Source of the DNA: Pseudomonadota bacterium
Lineage (GTDB): Bacteria; Pseudomonadota; Alphaproteobacteria; Rhizobiales; Kaistiaceae
Direction of reading: 5' to 3'
DNA: 10,349 nt
NCBI GenBank assembly: GCA_023433185.1
Contig: JAEZEN010000049.1
Location: 1-10,349, forward strand
Position 1 is the stretch's first letter. Each line of letters opens with the position of its first letter. Under the pieces are notes generated by a model. That model searched no databases. It was not told the DNA's origin and worked only from the letters and a program-made list of their open reading frames with translations. Of the stretch, positions 1 to 6,208 are shown one piece after another. The position numbers and the translations under genes are program-made.

Positions 1-734
1 TCCGCCCCCGGCCGGGGCGTCCCCACCGTCCGCCCCTTGCATGCGGGGGCTATGTGCGCCGCGCCGCTCCGCGGTCGCTCCGTGACGACGGTCTTCGCCG
101 CGCAGGCGACGCTCTCCACCTCGCCGACCAGGAAGACCGCATAGTCGAGGCAGTGCGAACCGATGTCGCCAAGGGCGCCGGAACCCGCCTCCTTCTTGCC
201 GAAGCGCCAGCTCCAGGGGGTGCCGTCGGGCATCGCCCAGTCCTGAAGGTAGAGCCCGCGGAAGCTGATGATATCGCCGATGGCACCTTCGTCGATCAGC
301 TTCTTCGCTTCGAGCACCGCCGGGCAGCGCCGGTAGTTGAAACCGACCATGTGGACGCCGCGCGCCTGCCGCGAGCTCTCCGCCATCGCGCAGGCCTCGT
401 CCGCGGTCAGCGCCAGCGGCTTTTCGCAGAGCACATGCTTGCCCTTGGCGATCGCATAGTCGGCGATCGTCCGGTGCGAGTCGTTCGGCGTGACGATGTC
501 GACGATGTCGATGTCCGGGCGGTCGATCGCCGCCTTCCAGTCGATGCCCGCCTCGTCGTAGCCGAACTGGTGCGCGCCGCGCTTGGCGAGATCGTCGTTG
601 ACGTCGACGACGAGGCGGCGCCGGATCGGGGGCAGATCGGGGAAGAACGATGGCAGCGTCGCATAGGCGAGGCTGTGCATCCGCCCCATCATTCCGGTTC
701 CGATCAGCGCGACATTCAGTTCCCTTGCGGTCAT
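1..734 (-). CDS. Gfo/Idh/MocA-family NAD(P)-dependent sugar dehydrogenase (C-terminus outside window)
   Basis: This family oxidises or reduces a hydroxyl of sugars, inositols or glycosides with NAD(P) in the cytoplasm. The 244 visible residues hold the whole N-terminal Rossmann domain: GTGMMG at residues 12-17 for the dinucleotide, TPND at 82-85, and EKP at 104-106 (the family lysine). The start of the C-terminal domain follows, with DIGSHCLD at 190-197, whose Asp and His match the catalytic D-x-x-x-H region. Members are usually 330-390 residues, so about a third is missing off the left edge. The ATG at 734 is preceded by a strong purine-rich ribosome site (GGGAGGGAAGGG). The gene is divergent from the LacI-type regulator and has a promoter and two putative operators upstream (769-780, 836-847), shared in form with the transporter operon, so it is probably co-regulated with it. 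The substrate is not determinable; inositol, glucoside or hexose dehydrogenases all fit. Confidence 0.9.
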   Translation of the reverse strand, partial: MTARELNVALIGTGMMGRMHSLAYATLPSFFPDLPPIRRRLVVDVNDDLAKRGAHQFGYDEAGIDWKAAIDRPDIDIVDIVTPNDSHRTIADYAIAKGKHVLCEKPLALTADEACAMAESSRQARGVHMVGFNYRRCPAVLEAKKLIDEGAIGDIISFRGLYLQDWAMPDGTPWSWRFGKKEAGSGALGDIGSHCLDYAVFLVGEVESVACAAKTVVTERPRSGAAHIAPACKGRTVGTPRPGA

Positions 735-768
735 CCCTTCCCTCCCGTTCGCCATGACGGCGCATTGG

Positions 769-780
769 CGCAACGATTAG
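769..780 (-). promoter_or_regulatory. Putative LacI-family operator, site D
   Basis: CGCAACGATTAG fits the 12-mer CGCAWCGWTTAG found in three other places (8958-8969, 9105-9116, and the variant 836-847), all upstream of this sugar locus. It has the central CG typical of LacI-family operators and lies 35-46 bases upstream of the dehydrogenase start, in the expected 5' leader. It abuts the inverted repeat at 781-818. That the local LacI protein binds it is inference. Confidence 0.55.
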
Positions 781-818
781 TCAATAGCCAATACGGACAA
801 TCACGAATTGGCAATTGA
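781..818. repeat. 38-bp inverted repeat in the dehydrogenase leader
   Basis: Two 12-base arms (TCAATAGCCAAT at 781-792 and ATTGGCAATTGA at 807-818) pair at 11 of 12 positions, with one A/A mismatch and a 14-base spacer. The stretch is AT-rich in an otherwise GC-rich window. It lies between two putative operators, downstream of the predicted dehydrogenase promoter, so it could be a binding site for a second dimeric regulator or a hairpin in the leader RNA. There is no adjoining U-run to suggest a terminator. Confidence 0.6.
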
Positions 819-835
819 ATTGTCTCTTGCGTCGC

Positions 836-847
836 CTTATCGTTTAG
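836..847 (-). promoter_or_regulatory. Putative LacI-family operator, site A, at the predicted transcription start
   Basis: CTTATCGTTTAG is symmetric at 8 of 12 positions around a central CG and shares the AWCGWTTAG half with sites B, C and D. Together with flanking bases it forms the longer block ATCGTTTAGCTGA (839-851), which recurs with one change at 8961-8973 upstream of the transporter operon. It covers the expected +1 of the dehydrogenase promoter (851-879), a classic position for repression. Confidence 0.55.
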
Positions 848-850
848 CTG

Positions 851-879
851 ACGGTAGCCCACGATGGCCGCCGCCGCAA
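851..879 (-). promoter_or_regulatory. Candidate sigma-70 promoter of the dehydrogenase gene
   Basis: Read on the minus strand, TTGCGG (-35, 874-879) is followed after 17 bases by TACCGT (-10, 851-856). The hexamers are only moderate matches to consensus. The case rests mainly on the same layout (TTGCGC, 17 bases, TACACT, then TCAGCTAAWCGAT) recurring upstream of the transporter operon at 8974-9002. Predicted start of transcription is near 844, giving a leader of about 110 bases. Confidence 0.45.
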
Positions 880-892
880 CGGGCAAGCAGGG

Positions 893-906
893 GGAAAACG
901 CTTTCC
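893..906. promoter_or_regulatory. LacI/GalR-class palindrome near the lacI promoter
   Basis: GGAAAACGCTTTCC is symmetric at 12 of 14 positions around a central CG, the textbook shape of a LacI/GalR-family operator. It differs from the CGCAWCGWTTAG sites. It sits three bases upstream of a TTGACG hexamer (910-915) that could be the -35 of the plus-strand regulator gene, so it may serve autoregulation or a second family member such as a global sugar regulator. Confidence 0.55.
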
Positions 907-909
907 AAA

Positions 910-940
910 TTGACGGAACCTGGGGCGAGGGTGAATAGAT
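910..940 (+). promoter_or_regulatory. Possible promoter of the LacI-type regulator
   Basis: TTGACG at 910-915 matches five of six -35 consensus bases. The -10 is weak: GAATAG/AATAGA around 933-939, 17-18 bases downstream. The remaining 941-1034 would be leader. The -35 match and the adjacent palindrome support it, but the poor -10 keeps confidence low. Confidence 0.3.
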
Positions 941-1034
941 GCGACTGCCTGCCACCGCAGACCGTGCCCAGCGCTGTCGGCCGCCGCGACAGTCCGCACG
1001 ATCCCCCCATGCCCTGCTCTGACGGACGATCCGG

Positions 1035-2069
1035 ATGGCGACGATCAAGGATGTGGCGCAACTTGCCCGCGTATCGACCGCTACCGTTTCGGCGACGATC
1101 AACAACACCGCCTATGTGAGCCCCCAGCTCCGCGAGCGGGTGGAGCGGGCGATCCTCGAACTGGGCTACGCCACCGACGGCATCGCAAGAAGTCTCAAGA
1201 AGGGGACGAGCAACGTCATCGGCCTGCTCGTCGACGACATGACGGCGCCGTTCTACACCGAACTCGTCGAGGCGATCGAGGCCGCGGCCTACGCGCAGGA
1301 CTACACGGTCATGCTCTGCCACGCGGGGGCGAACGTCGAGAAGGAGCGGCGGTACCTCACCGTGCTCCGCACCCACCGCGTCGCCGGGATCATCTGGTCG
1401 CCCAGCGGCCGGGTCGAGGACTACCCGGCCGTGCAGTTCGAGCGCTTTCCGATCCCCATCGTCTTCGTCGACCGCGTCGTCCAGACCTTCCAGCGCTACG
1501 ACAGCGTGATCCTCAACAATCGCGCGGCCGGTCTCCAGGCGACGAACTACCTGCTCGACCTCGGGCACCGCCGGGTCGCCATGATCACGGGCGAGGACCA
1601 TACCGAACCCGGCCACGAACGGCGCGAGGGCTATTTCGACGCCTTTCGCCGCCGCGGCCTCGCCGTCGACGCGGGTCTTGTCCGGAACGGCTCGTTCCGC
1701 GAGGCCGAGGCCTTCCAGGCGTGCCGGCGGCTGCTCTCCGAGGATCGCTCGATCAGCGCGATCCTCGTCGGCAGCGATCAGATGTTCACGGGCGTCATGC
1801 GCGCGCTGCACCATTTCGGACTGTCCTGCCCGGACGACATATCGCTGGTCACCATCGACGACTTCCCGCTCGCCAGCGTCTTCAACCCGCGCATCACCGC
1901 GGTGCGCCAGCCGGTCCGCGACATGGCGCAGCTCTCGGTCCAGCTCCTCGTCCGGCGCATGACCAACGGTCGGGACACCGAAGCCGAGCACCATGTCGCC
2001 GAACCCACGCTCGTCGTCCGGGACTCCTGCACGCCCCATGTGCGGCGGGAAACCGGCGCCGCGGTCTGA
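1035..2069 (+). CDS. LacI-family transcriptional regulator of the sugar locus
   Basis: The 344-residue length is normal for the family. Residues 4-24 form the helix-turn-helix (IKDVAQLARVSTATVSATIN). A hinge helix with ARSLKKG lies at 51-57, followed by a periplasmic-binding-protein-like effector domain starting IGLLVDDMTAPFY (62-74), with the usual late motif PDDISLVTIDDFPLA and a conserved TAVRQP segment. In the recognition helix the base-contacting positions read T15, A16 and A20; the last is usually Arg or His in well-studied members, so the operator may be unusual. The gene is divergent from the dehydrogenase and convergent with the transporter/epimerase operon. The most economical reading is a local repressor released by the imported sugar or a metabolite. 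The ATG at 1035 gives the canonical MATIKDVA start, although its ribosome site is weak. Confidence 0.92.
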   Translation: MATIKDVAQLARVSTATVSATINNTAYVSPQLRERVERAILELGYATDGIARSLKKGTSNVIGLLVDDMTAPFYTELVEAIEAAAYAQDYTVMLCHAGANVEKERRYLTVLRTHRVAGIIWSPSGRVEDYPAVQFERFPIPIVFVDRVVQTFQRYDSVILNNRAAGLQATNYLLDLGHRRVAMITGEDHTEPGHERREGYFDAFRRRGLAVDAGLVRNGSFREAEAFQACRRLLSEDRSISAILVGSDQMFTGVMRALHHFGLSCPDDISLVTIDDFPLASVFNPRITAVRQPVRDMAQLSVQLLVRRMTNGRDTEAEHHVAEPTLVVRDSCTPHVRRETGAAV

Positions 2070-2092
2070 CGCCGCTTCCCGGAAAGGAAGAC

Positions 2093-2120
2093 GCCGGCCG
2101 CGGGGATGCCCGCGACCGGC
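2093..2120. terminator. Possible bidirectional terminator hairpin between convergent genes
   Basis: Arms at 2093-2104 and 2109-2120 pair at 11 of 12 positions around a four-base loop (GATG) and are almost entirely G+C. The hairpin sits in the 75-base gap between the stops of the regulator (2069) and the isomerase (2145), where both transcripts must end. A smaller stem (CTTCC/GGAAG, 2075-2090) precedes it. There is no clear U-run on either side, so it is not a textbook intrinsic terminator. Confidence 0.5.
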
Positions 2121-2144
2121 GAAGTCGAATGCCCGGGCCCGTCC

Positions 2145-3203
2145 TTAGCGGTCGAGGCCGAGGGCGCGGTTGACGGCGCTCTTGCCGGCGCCCTGATCGA
2201 TGAAGTCGTCGAAGGTGGTGTCGCTCACGTCGATGATATGCCTGGCGATGAAGGGCGCGCCTTCCCGTGCGCCTTGGTCGCGATGCTTGATCGCGCATTC
2301 CCACTCGAGCACCGCCCAGCTGTCGTAGTTGTGGACCGAGAGCTGCGCGAAGATCGCCCGGAAGTCGACATCGCCGTCGCCGAGCGAGCGGAAGCGGCCG
2401 GCCCGGTCGGGCCAATCGGAGAAGCCCGAATAGACGCCCTGCTTCGGCGTCGAGCGCAGTTCCGCGTCCTTCACGTGGAAGGCCTTGATGCGCTCGTGGT
2501 AGACGTCGATGAACCCGACATAGTCGAGGTTCTGCAGGCGGAAGTGCGACGGGTCGTAGTTGATGCAGCAGCGCTTGTGGCCGTCGACCTTGTCGAGGAA
2601 GCGCTCGAAGGTGGTGCCGTCGAACAGATCCTCCCCCGGGTGAAGCTCGAAGCAGACATCGACGCCGAGCTCGTCGTGGAGGTCGAGAATCGGCCGCCAG
2701 CGCCGGGCCAGCTCGCTGAACGCCTCCTCGATCAGACCCGCCGGGCGCGGCGGCCAGGGATAGAGGAACGGCCAGGCGAGCGCCCCGGAGAAGGTGACAT
2801 GCGCGTCCAGCCCGAGGTTGCGGCTGGCACGGGCGGCGAGCTTCACCTGGTCGACCGCCCATTCCTGACGCTTCTTCGGATCGCCCCGGACCGCCGGCGC
2901 GGCAAAGGCGTCGAGCGCGTCGTCGAAGGCCGGATTGACGGCAACCAGCTGGCCCTGGAGATGGGTGGCGAGTTCGGTGATCTCGACACCGTGCTGCGCC
3001 GCCTGGCCCTTCAGCTCGTCGCAATAGGTCTTGCTCTCGGCGGCCTTCGCGAGATCGATGAGACGCCCGTCCCATGCCGCGATCTGGACGCCCTTGTAGC
3101 CGAGCGAGGCGGCCCAGCCGCAGATCGCCTCAAAGCTGTTGAACGGCGCCTCGTCGCCGACGAACTGCGCGAGGAAGATCGCCGGCCCCTTGATGGTCTT
3201 CAT
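2145..3203 (-). CDS. Sugar phosphate isomerase/epimerase-type TIM-barrel enzyme (AP_endonuc_2 fold)
   Basis: The 352 residues match the xylose-isomerase-like/AP-endonuclease-2 fold, whose members isomerise or epimerise sugars, or cleave keto-sugars, with a divalent metal. Likely metal ligands are E186 in FELHPGE, D217 and H220 in NYDPSHF, H243 and D246 in FHVKD, and E300 or E302 in LEWEC near the end of the barrel. The start follows AGAGGA five bases upstream (GAGGAAAC before the ATG). It is the last gene of the minus-strand operon, 40 bases after the epimerase gene. Long members of this group commonly sit beside Gfo/Idh/MocA dehydrogenases and act on the oxidised sugar. C-glycoside deglycosidase large subunits and 3-keto-sugar epimerases share the fold, but no small deglycosidase subunit is visible. 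Exact reaction unknown. Confidence 0.85.
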   Translation of the reverse strand: MKTIKGPAIFLAQFVGDEAPFNSFEAICGWAASLGYKGVQIAAWDGRLIDLAKAAESKTYCDELKGQAAQHGVEITELATHLQGQLVAVNPAFDDALDAFAAPAVRGDPKKRQEWAVDQVKLAARASRNLGLDAHVTFSGALAWPFLYPWPPRPAGLIEEAFSELARRWRPILDLHDELGVDVCFELHPGEDLFDGTTFERFLDKVDGHKRCCINYDPSHFRLQNLDYVGFIDVYHERIKAFHVKDAELRSTPKQGVYSGFSDWPDRAGRFRSLGDGDVDFRAIFAQLSVHNYDSWAVLEWECAIKHRDQGAREGAPFIARHIIDVSDTTFDDFIDQGAGKSAVNRALGLDR

Positions 3204-3243
3204 GTTTCCTCTGGTCCTCTTGTCGTTGTCGGATTGCCTGCGC

Positions 3244-4092
3244 TCATGCCTTCGCCCACTCGGAACGCAGGAAGTCGTGGCCGAACTGGTAGACCTCGTC
3301 GGTGTGGGGGAAGAAGTCGCGCCACACCCGCGTCGCCTCGGCGATGCCGGGCAGCGACCGCCCGAAGGCCTCGATCACGTACCACCCGTCATAGCCGTTG
3401 GTCTTGAGGGCCTTGAACGTCTCCGCCCACGGAACATGGCCCTTGCCCGGCGTGCCGCGGTCGTTCTCCGAGGTGTGGACGTGGTTGATCTGCCGGACAT
3501 GGGGGGCGATGACGCCGACCGGGTCCTTCTCCTCGATGTTCTGGTGGAAGGTGTCGTAGAGGAGGCCGTAATTCGGCTCGTCGACCCGCTTCACGACGTC
3601 GGCGGCATCCGCCACGGTGTTGAGCGCATAGCACTCGAAGCGGTTGAGCGGCTCGACCGCCATCCTGATCCCGGCCTTCGCGGCGTATTGCGCGGCTGCC
3701 TTGTGGACCTCGACGATGCCGGCCCGCTCCTCCGCCGTCGGCGGATTGCCCGAGAAGATGCCGAGCGGCTGGTAGAACGGCCCGCAAAGCAGCTCGCCGC
3801 CGGCGGCCTCCAGGCAATCGATCGCCCACTTGAGGTGCTTGAGCCCCTCGGCCCGGACCTTCGGGTCGCTGCTCGTGCAGTCGTGCGCCTTGTCGGGAAT
3901 GACGCAGACCGCCGTCGCCCGCAGTCCATGGTCCTTGAGCGCCCGCCCGACGGAGACGTAGTCCTCCGGCGTGCCGCCGAAGAGCGGCAGTTCGGCCCCG
4001 TCATAGCCCGCCTTCTTCAGCTTCTCGAAGAGCGGGAAGTGTTCGTCGGTGATCTGGCTGGCCCAGAGGAGCAGATTGAACCCAAGCAGCAT
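3244..4092 (-). CDS. D-tagatose 3-epimerase / D-psicose (allulose) 3-epimerase family enzyme
   Basis: The 282-residue cytoplasmic TIM-barrel protein shows every active-site residue known for Pseudomonas cichorii D-tagatose 3-epimerase at a constant offset of five. Metal ligands are E147, D180, H206 and E241; substrate or catalytic residues are E153 (in EPLNRFE), H183 and R212 (in HTSENDRGTPGKGH). E147 and E241 correspond to the general acid/base pair that exchanges the C3 proton of a free ketohexose or related ketose. Fold and chemistry are therefore well supported. The natural substrate is not: family members also include L-ribulose 3-epimerases and hydroxypyruvate-isomerase-like proteins. 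The ATG at 4092 follows GGGGGAAA. Another ATG at 4097 is out of frame. The gene lies 44 bases after the second permease, so it is in the transport operon and probably acts on the imported sugar or its oxidation product. Confidence 0.88.
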   Translation of the reverse strand: MLLGFNLLLWASQITDEHFPLFEKLKKAGYDGAELPLFGGTPEDYVSVGRALKDHGLRATAVCVIPDKAHDCTSSDPKVRAEGLKHLKWAIDCLEAAGGELLCGPFYQPLGIFSGNPPTAEERAGIVEVHKAAAQYAAKAGIRMAVEPLNRFECYALNTVADAADVVKRVDEPNYGLLYDTFHQNIEEKDPVGVIAPHVRQINHVHTSENDRGTPGKGHVPWAETFKALKTNGYDGWYVIEAFGRSLPGIAEATRVWRDFFPHTDEVYQFGHDFLRSEWAKA

Positions 4093-4136
4093 TGCATTTC
4101 CCCCTTTTGCGACTGGTGCGTTGGCCGCACCTGCGT

Positions 4137-5126
4137 TCACGTCGTTCCGGCCGATCGCGCGCGGATCATCTCCGCCATGCGCCGGATGAAGTCGGAACCG
4201 CTGAAGACTACCAGTGTCGTGACCAGCACGGCACCGGTGACGATCTGCTGCTGCTCGGGCGTGACGCCGGCAAGGCCCAGGGCGTTCTGGACGAAGGCGA
4301 GAACCAGGACGGCAAGGAGCACCCCCACCATCGTGCCGCTTCCGCCGAAGATGTTGACGCCGCCGAGCACCACCGCCGTGATCACCGTCAGTTCCAGTCC
4401 GATCGCCGTGTCGGAGCGGGCGCTGGCGAGATAGGCGGTGAGCACGATGGCGGCGATCGCCGAGACCACGCCCGAGGTGCAGAACAGCCCGAAGATGGTG
4501 CGCTTGACGTTGATGCCGGAATAGCGCGCCGCCTCGCGATTGTTGCCGATCGCATAGAGCGCCCTGCCCCAGCGCGTACGGTGAAGATAGATCGCGAAAC
4601 CGGCGAAGATCACGAGGAAGATCAGCGAGCTCCAGGGGATCGGGGTGCCGGGCACGGTGCCGAAGCCGATCGCCTGGTACCAGTCTGGAAAGGTACTGAT
4701 GCCGCGCTCCTCGAGAATGATCTGCGCAATGCCGCGATAGAGGGCGAGCGTGCCGATGGTGACCACAAGCGACGGCAGCATGGCGTAGGAGATCAGGAGA
4801 CCGTTGAAGGCGCCCGCGGCGAAGCCGACCGCGACGCCCAGCGCGATCGCCCCGCCGATCGGCAGTCCCAGTTCCAGCCCCACCGCGATCGCGGAAGCGC
4901 ACAGTCCGACCATCGAGCCGACCGAGATGTCGATTTCCCCGGTGATGATGATCAGCGTCATGGGCAGCGCGAGCAGGGCCATGGGCGCGATGCCCTGCAG
5001 CGCGATCGTGACGTTGGACGTCGTCAGGAACCACCGCGACACCTGCGCGCCGAAGATGAAGGTCAGGATCAGGACGACGAGAAGCAGCACCTCCCACCGT
5101 GCGAGCGCCTTGCGCAGCGACCTCAT
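4137..5126 (-). CDS. Sugar ABC transporter permease (second of two; RbsC/RhaQ-like)
   Basis: This 329-residue inner-membrane protein belongs to the branched-chain/ribose permease superfamily (BPD_transp_2). Strongly hydrophobic stretches begin at residues 13-26 and continue at about 48-62, 74-88, 93-108, 168-180, 210-230 and 265-283. Family landmarks are EIDISVG (64-70), RTRWGRALYAIGNN with AARYSGI (183-205, the cytoplasmic loop that contacts the ATPase) and GGVNIFGGSGT (255-265). The start codon overlaps the stop of the first permease in an ATGA, indicating translational coupling. Two different permeases in a row, as in the rhamnose (rhaSTPQ) and AI-2 (lsrACDB) systems, indicate a heterodimeric channel rather than the RbsC homodimer. 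Confidence 0.92.
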   Translation of the reverse strand: MRSLRKALARWEVLLLVVLILTFIFGAQVSRWFLTTSNVTIALQGIAPMALLALPMTLIIITGEIDISVGSMVGLCASAIAVGLELGLPIGGAIALGVAVGFAAGAFNGLLISYAMLPSLVVTIGTLALYRGIAQIILEERGISTFPDWYQAIGFGTVPGTPIPWSSLIFLVIFAGFAIYLHRTRWGRALYAIGNNREAARYSGINVKRTIFGLFCTSGVVSAIAAIVLTAYLASARSDTAIGLELTVITAVVLGGVNIFGGSGTMVGVLLAVLVLAFVQNALGLAGVTPEQQQIVTGAVLVTTLVVFSGSDFIRRMAEMIRARSAGTT

Positions 5127-6208
5127 CGGCCCACCTCCGCCTGTACCGCAGCCGCCCCGCCCACCCGGGTCGTCGTGCGTTTCCGTCGTGCCTCACGCTG
5201 GCGCCGCTCGGCGCGCCGGGCGAGGGTACTATAGAGGAACACGGTCGCCAGGATCGCCGCCCCGACCACCGCCTGGATCCAGAACTGGTTGATGCCGAGA
5301 AGCAGCACGCCGTTCTGGAGCACGGCGAAGATGACCGCGCCGATCGCCGCGCCGTAGACGGTGCCGCTGCCGCCGAAGATGCTGACGCCGCCGATCACCA
5401 CCGCCGAGATCGACTGCAGATTGAGCAATGGCGCGATGACGGCGTCGACCGTGCCGAACCGGGCGCCCCACAGCACACCGACGAGGCCCGAGAGAAAGCC
5501 CGACAGAAGGAAGACGAAGGAGACGCCCTTCGCCTCGCTGATGCCGAGGAAGCGGGCGCTCTCCGGATTGCTGCCGATGGCGTAGAGGTTCCGGCCGATC
5601 CGGGTGTAGCGGGCGAGCAGCCCGACCGCCAAGGTGACGACGAGCGCCAGCCAGACGAGCAGCGGCACGCCGACGATGTCGGCCCGCGCGATCGCCTCGT
5701 AGTTCTTGGGCAGGACCGTCGCCGAGATCTGCCGGCCGCCGGCATAGACCAGCACCGCCCCGCGATAGATGGCAAGCGTGCCGAGCGTGGCGACGATCGC
5801 CGGTATCCTGAACCCGGCGACGAGCAGCGCGTTGCCCGCTCCCATCGCGAGGCCGATGCCACAGCCGATGGCAAAGACGACGACAAGCGAGCCGTCCGGG
5901 TTGGCCGCAAGCCACTCGGTCGAGACGAAGGCGCTCATCGCCACGATGGCGCCGACCGAGAGGTCGATCTGGCGGGCGATGATGACCAGGGCCTGCCCGA
6001 CCGAGACGATGCAGACCAGCGTCGCCGACAGCATCACCTGGTAGAGATTGGTGGGATCGAGGAAACGCGGCTCGCGGAGCGTCACCAGCGCGCAGATGAC
6101 CAGAAGCGCGAGCACCAGCACGAGTTCCCGGGCCCTGAGGATCTTGCCGATCGGACCCTGCGCCGTCTCGGAGGAAGGCGCCGAAAGCGCATCGCCTGAA
6201 TGCGTCAT
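5123..6208 (-). CDS. Sugar ABC transporter permease (first of two; RbsC/RhaP-like)
   Basis: The 361-residue protein is a paralogue of the next permease. After a roughly 28-residue hydrophilic N-terminus, hydrophobic segments start at 29-43 and continue at about 59-78, 108-132, 182-198, 228-245 and 265-305. Shared landmarks are ARQIDLSVGAIVAMS (78-92), YTRIGRNLYAIGSN with SARFLGI (201-223) and VIGGVSIFGGSGTVYG (271-286). The C-terminus carries an Arg/Lys-rich tail (330-348) not seen in its partner. The ATG at 6208 overlaps the ATPase stop (ATGA), and its own TGA overlaps the next permease start the same way, so ATPase and both permeases are translated as a coupled block. It would form half of the transmembrane channel fed by the binding protein encoded at 7815-8831. 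Confidence 0.92.
   Translation of the reverse strand: MTHSGDALSAPSSETAQGPIGKILRARELVLVLALLVICALVTLREPRFLDPTNLYQVMLSATLVCIVSVGQALVIIARQIDLSVGAIVAMSAFVSTEWLAANPDGSLVVVFAIGCGIGLAMGAGNALLVAGFRIPAIVATLGTLAIYRGAVLVYAGGRQISATVLPKNYEAIARADIVGVPLLVWLALVVTLAVGLLARYTRIGRNLYAIGSNPESARFLGISEAKGVSFVFLLSGFLSGLVGVLWGARFGTVDAVIAPLLNLQSISAVVIGGVSIFGGSGTVYGAAIGAVIFAVLQNGVLLLGINQFWIQAVVGAAILATVFLYSTLARRAERRQREARRKRTTTRVGGAAAVQAEVGR

Noticed and set aside
837..2039. Long open frame on the minus strand opposite the LacI-type gene (about 400 codons)
   Set aside because: It is the antisense of a well-supported gene, has an Asp/Arg/Val-biased composition typical of GC-rich shadow frames, and shows no family motif.
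2145..3203. C-glycoside deglycosidase large subunit
   Set aside because: The fold and the neighbouring dehydrogenase fit, but the expected small beta-subunit gene is not present and the family cannot be told apart by eye; kept only as an alternative.
2106..3407. Long plus-strand open frame across the isomerase and its start region
   Set aside because: It spans the antisense of two real genes and the terminator region with no recognisable domain; the minus-strand enzymes have full active-site motifs.
3244..5196. Epimerase read as a 650-residue fusion starting at 5196
   Set aside because: The first 368 codons are an out-of-frame reading of the second permease. Family length and the ribosome site place the start at 4092.
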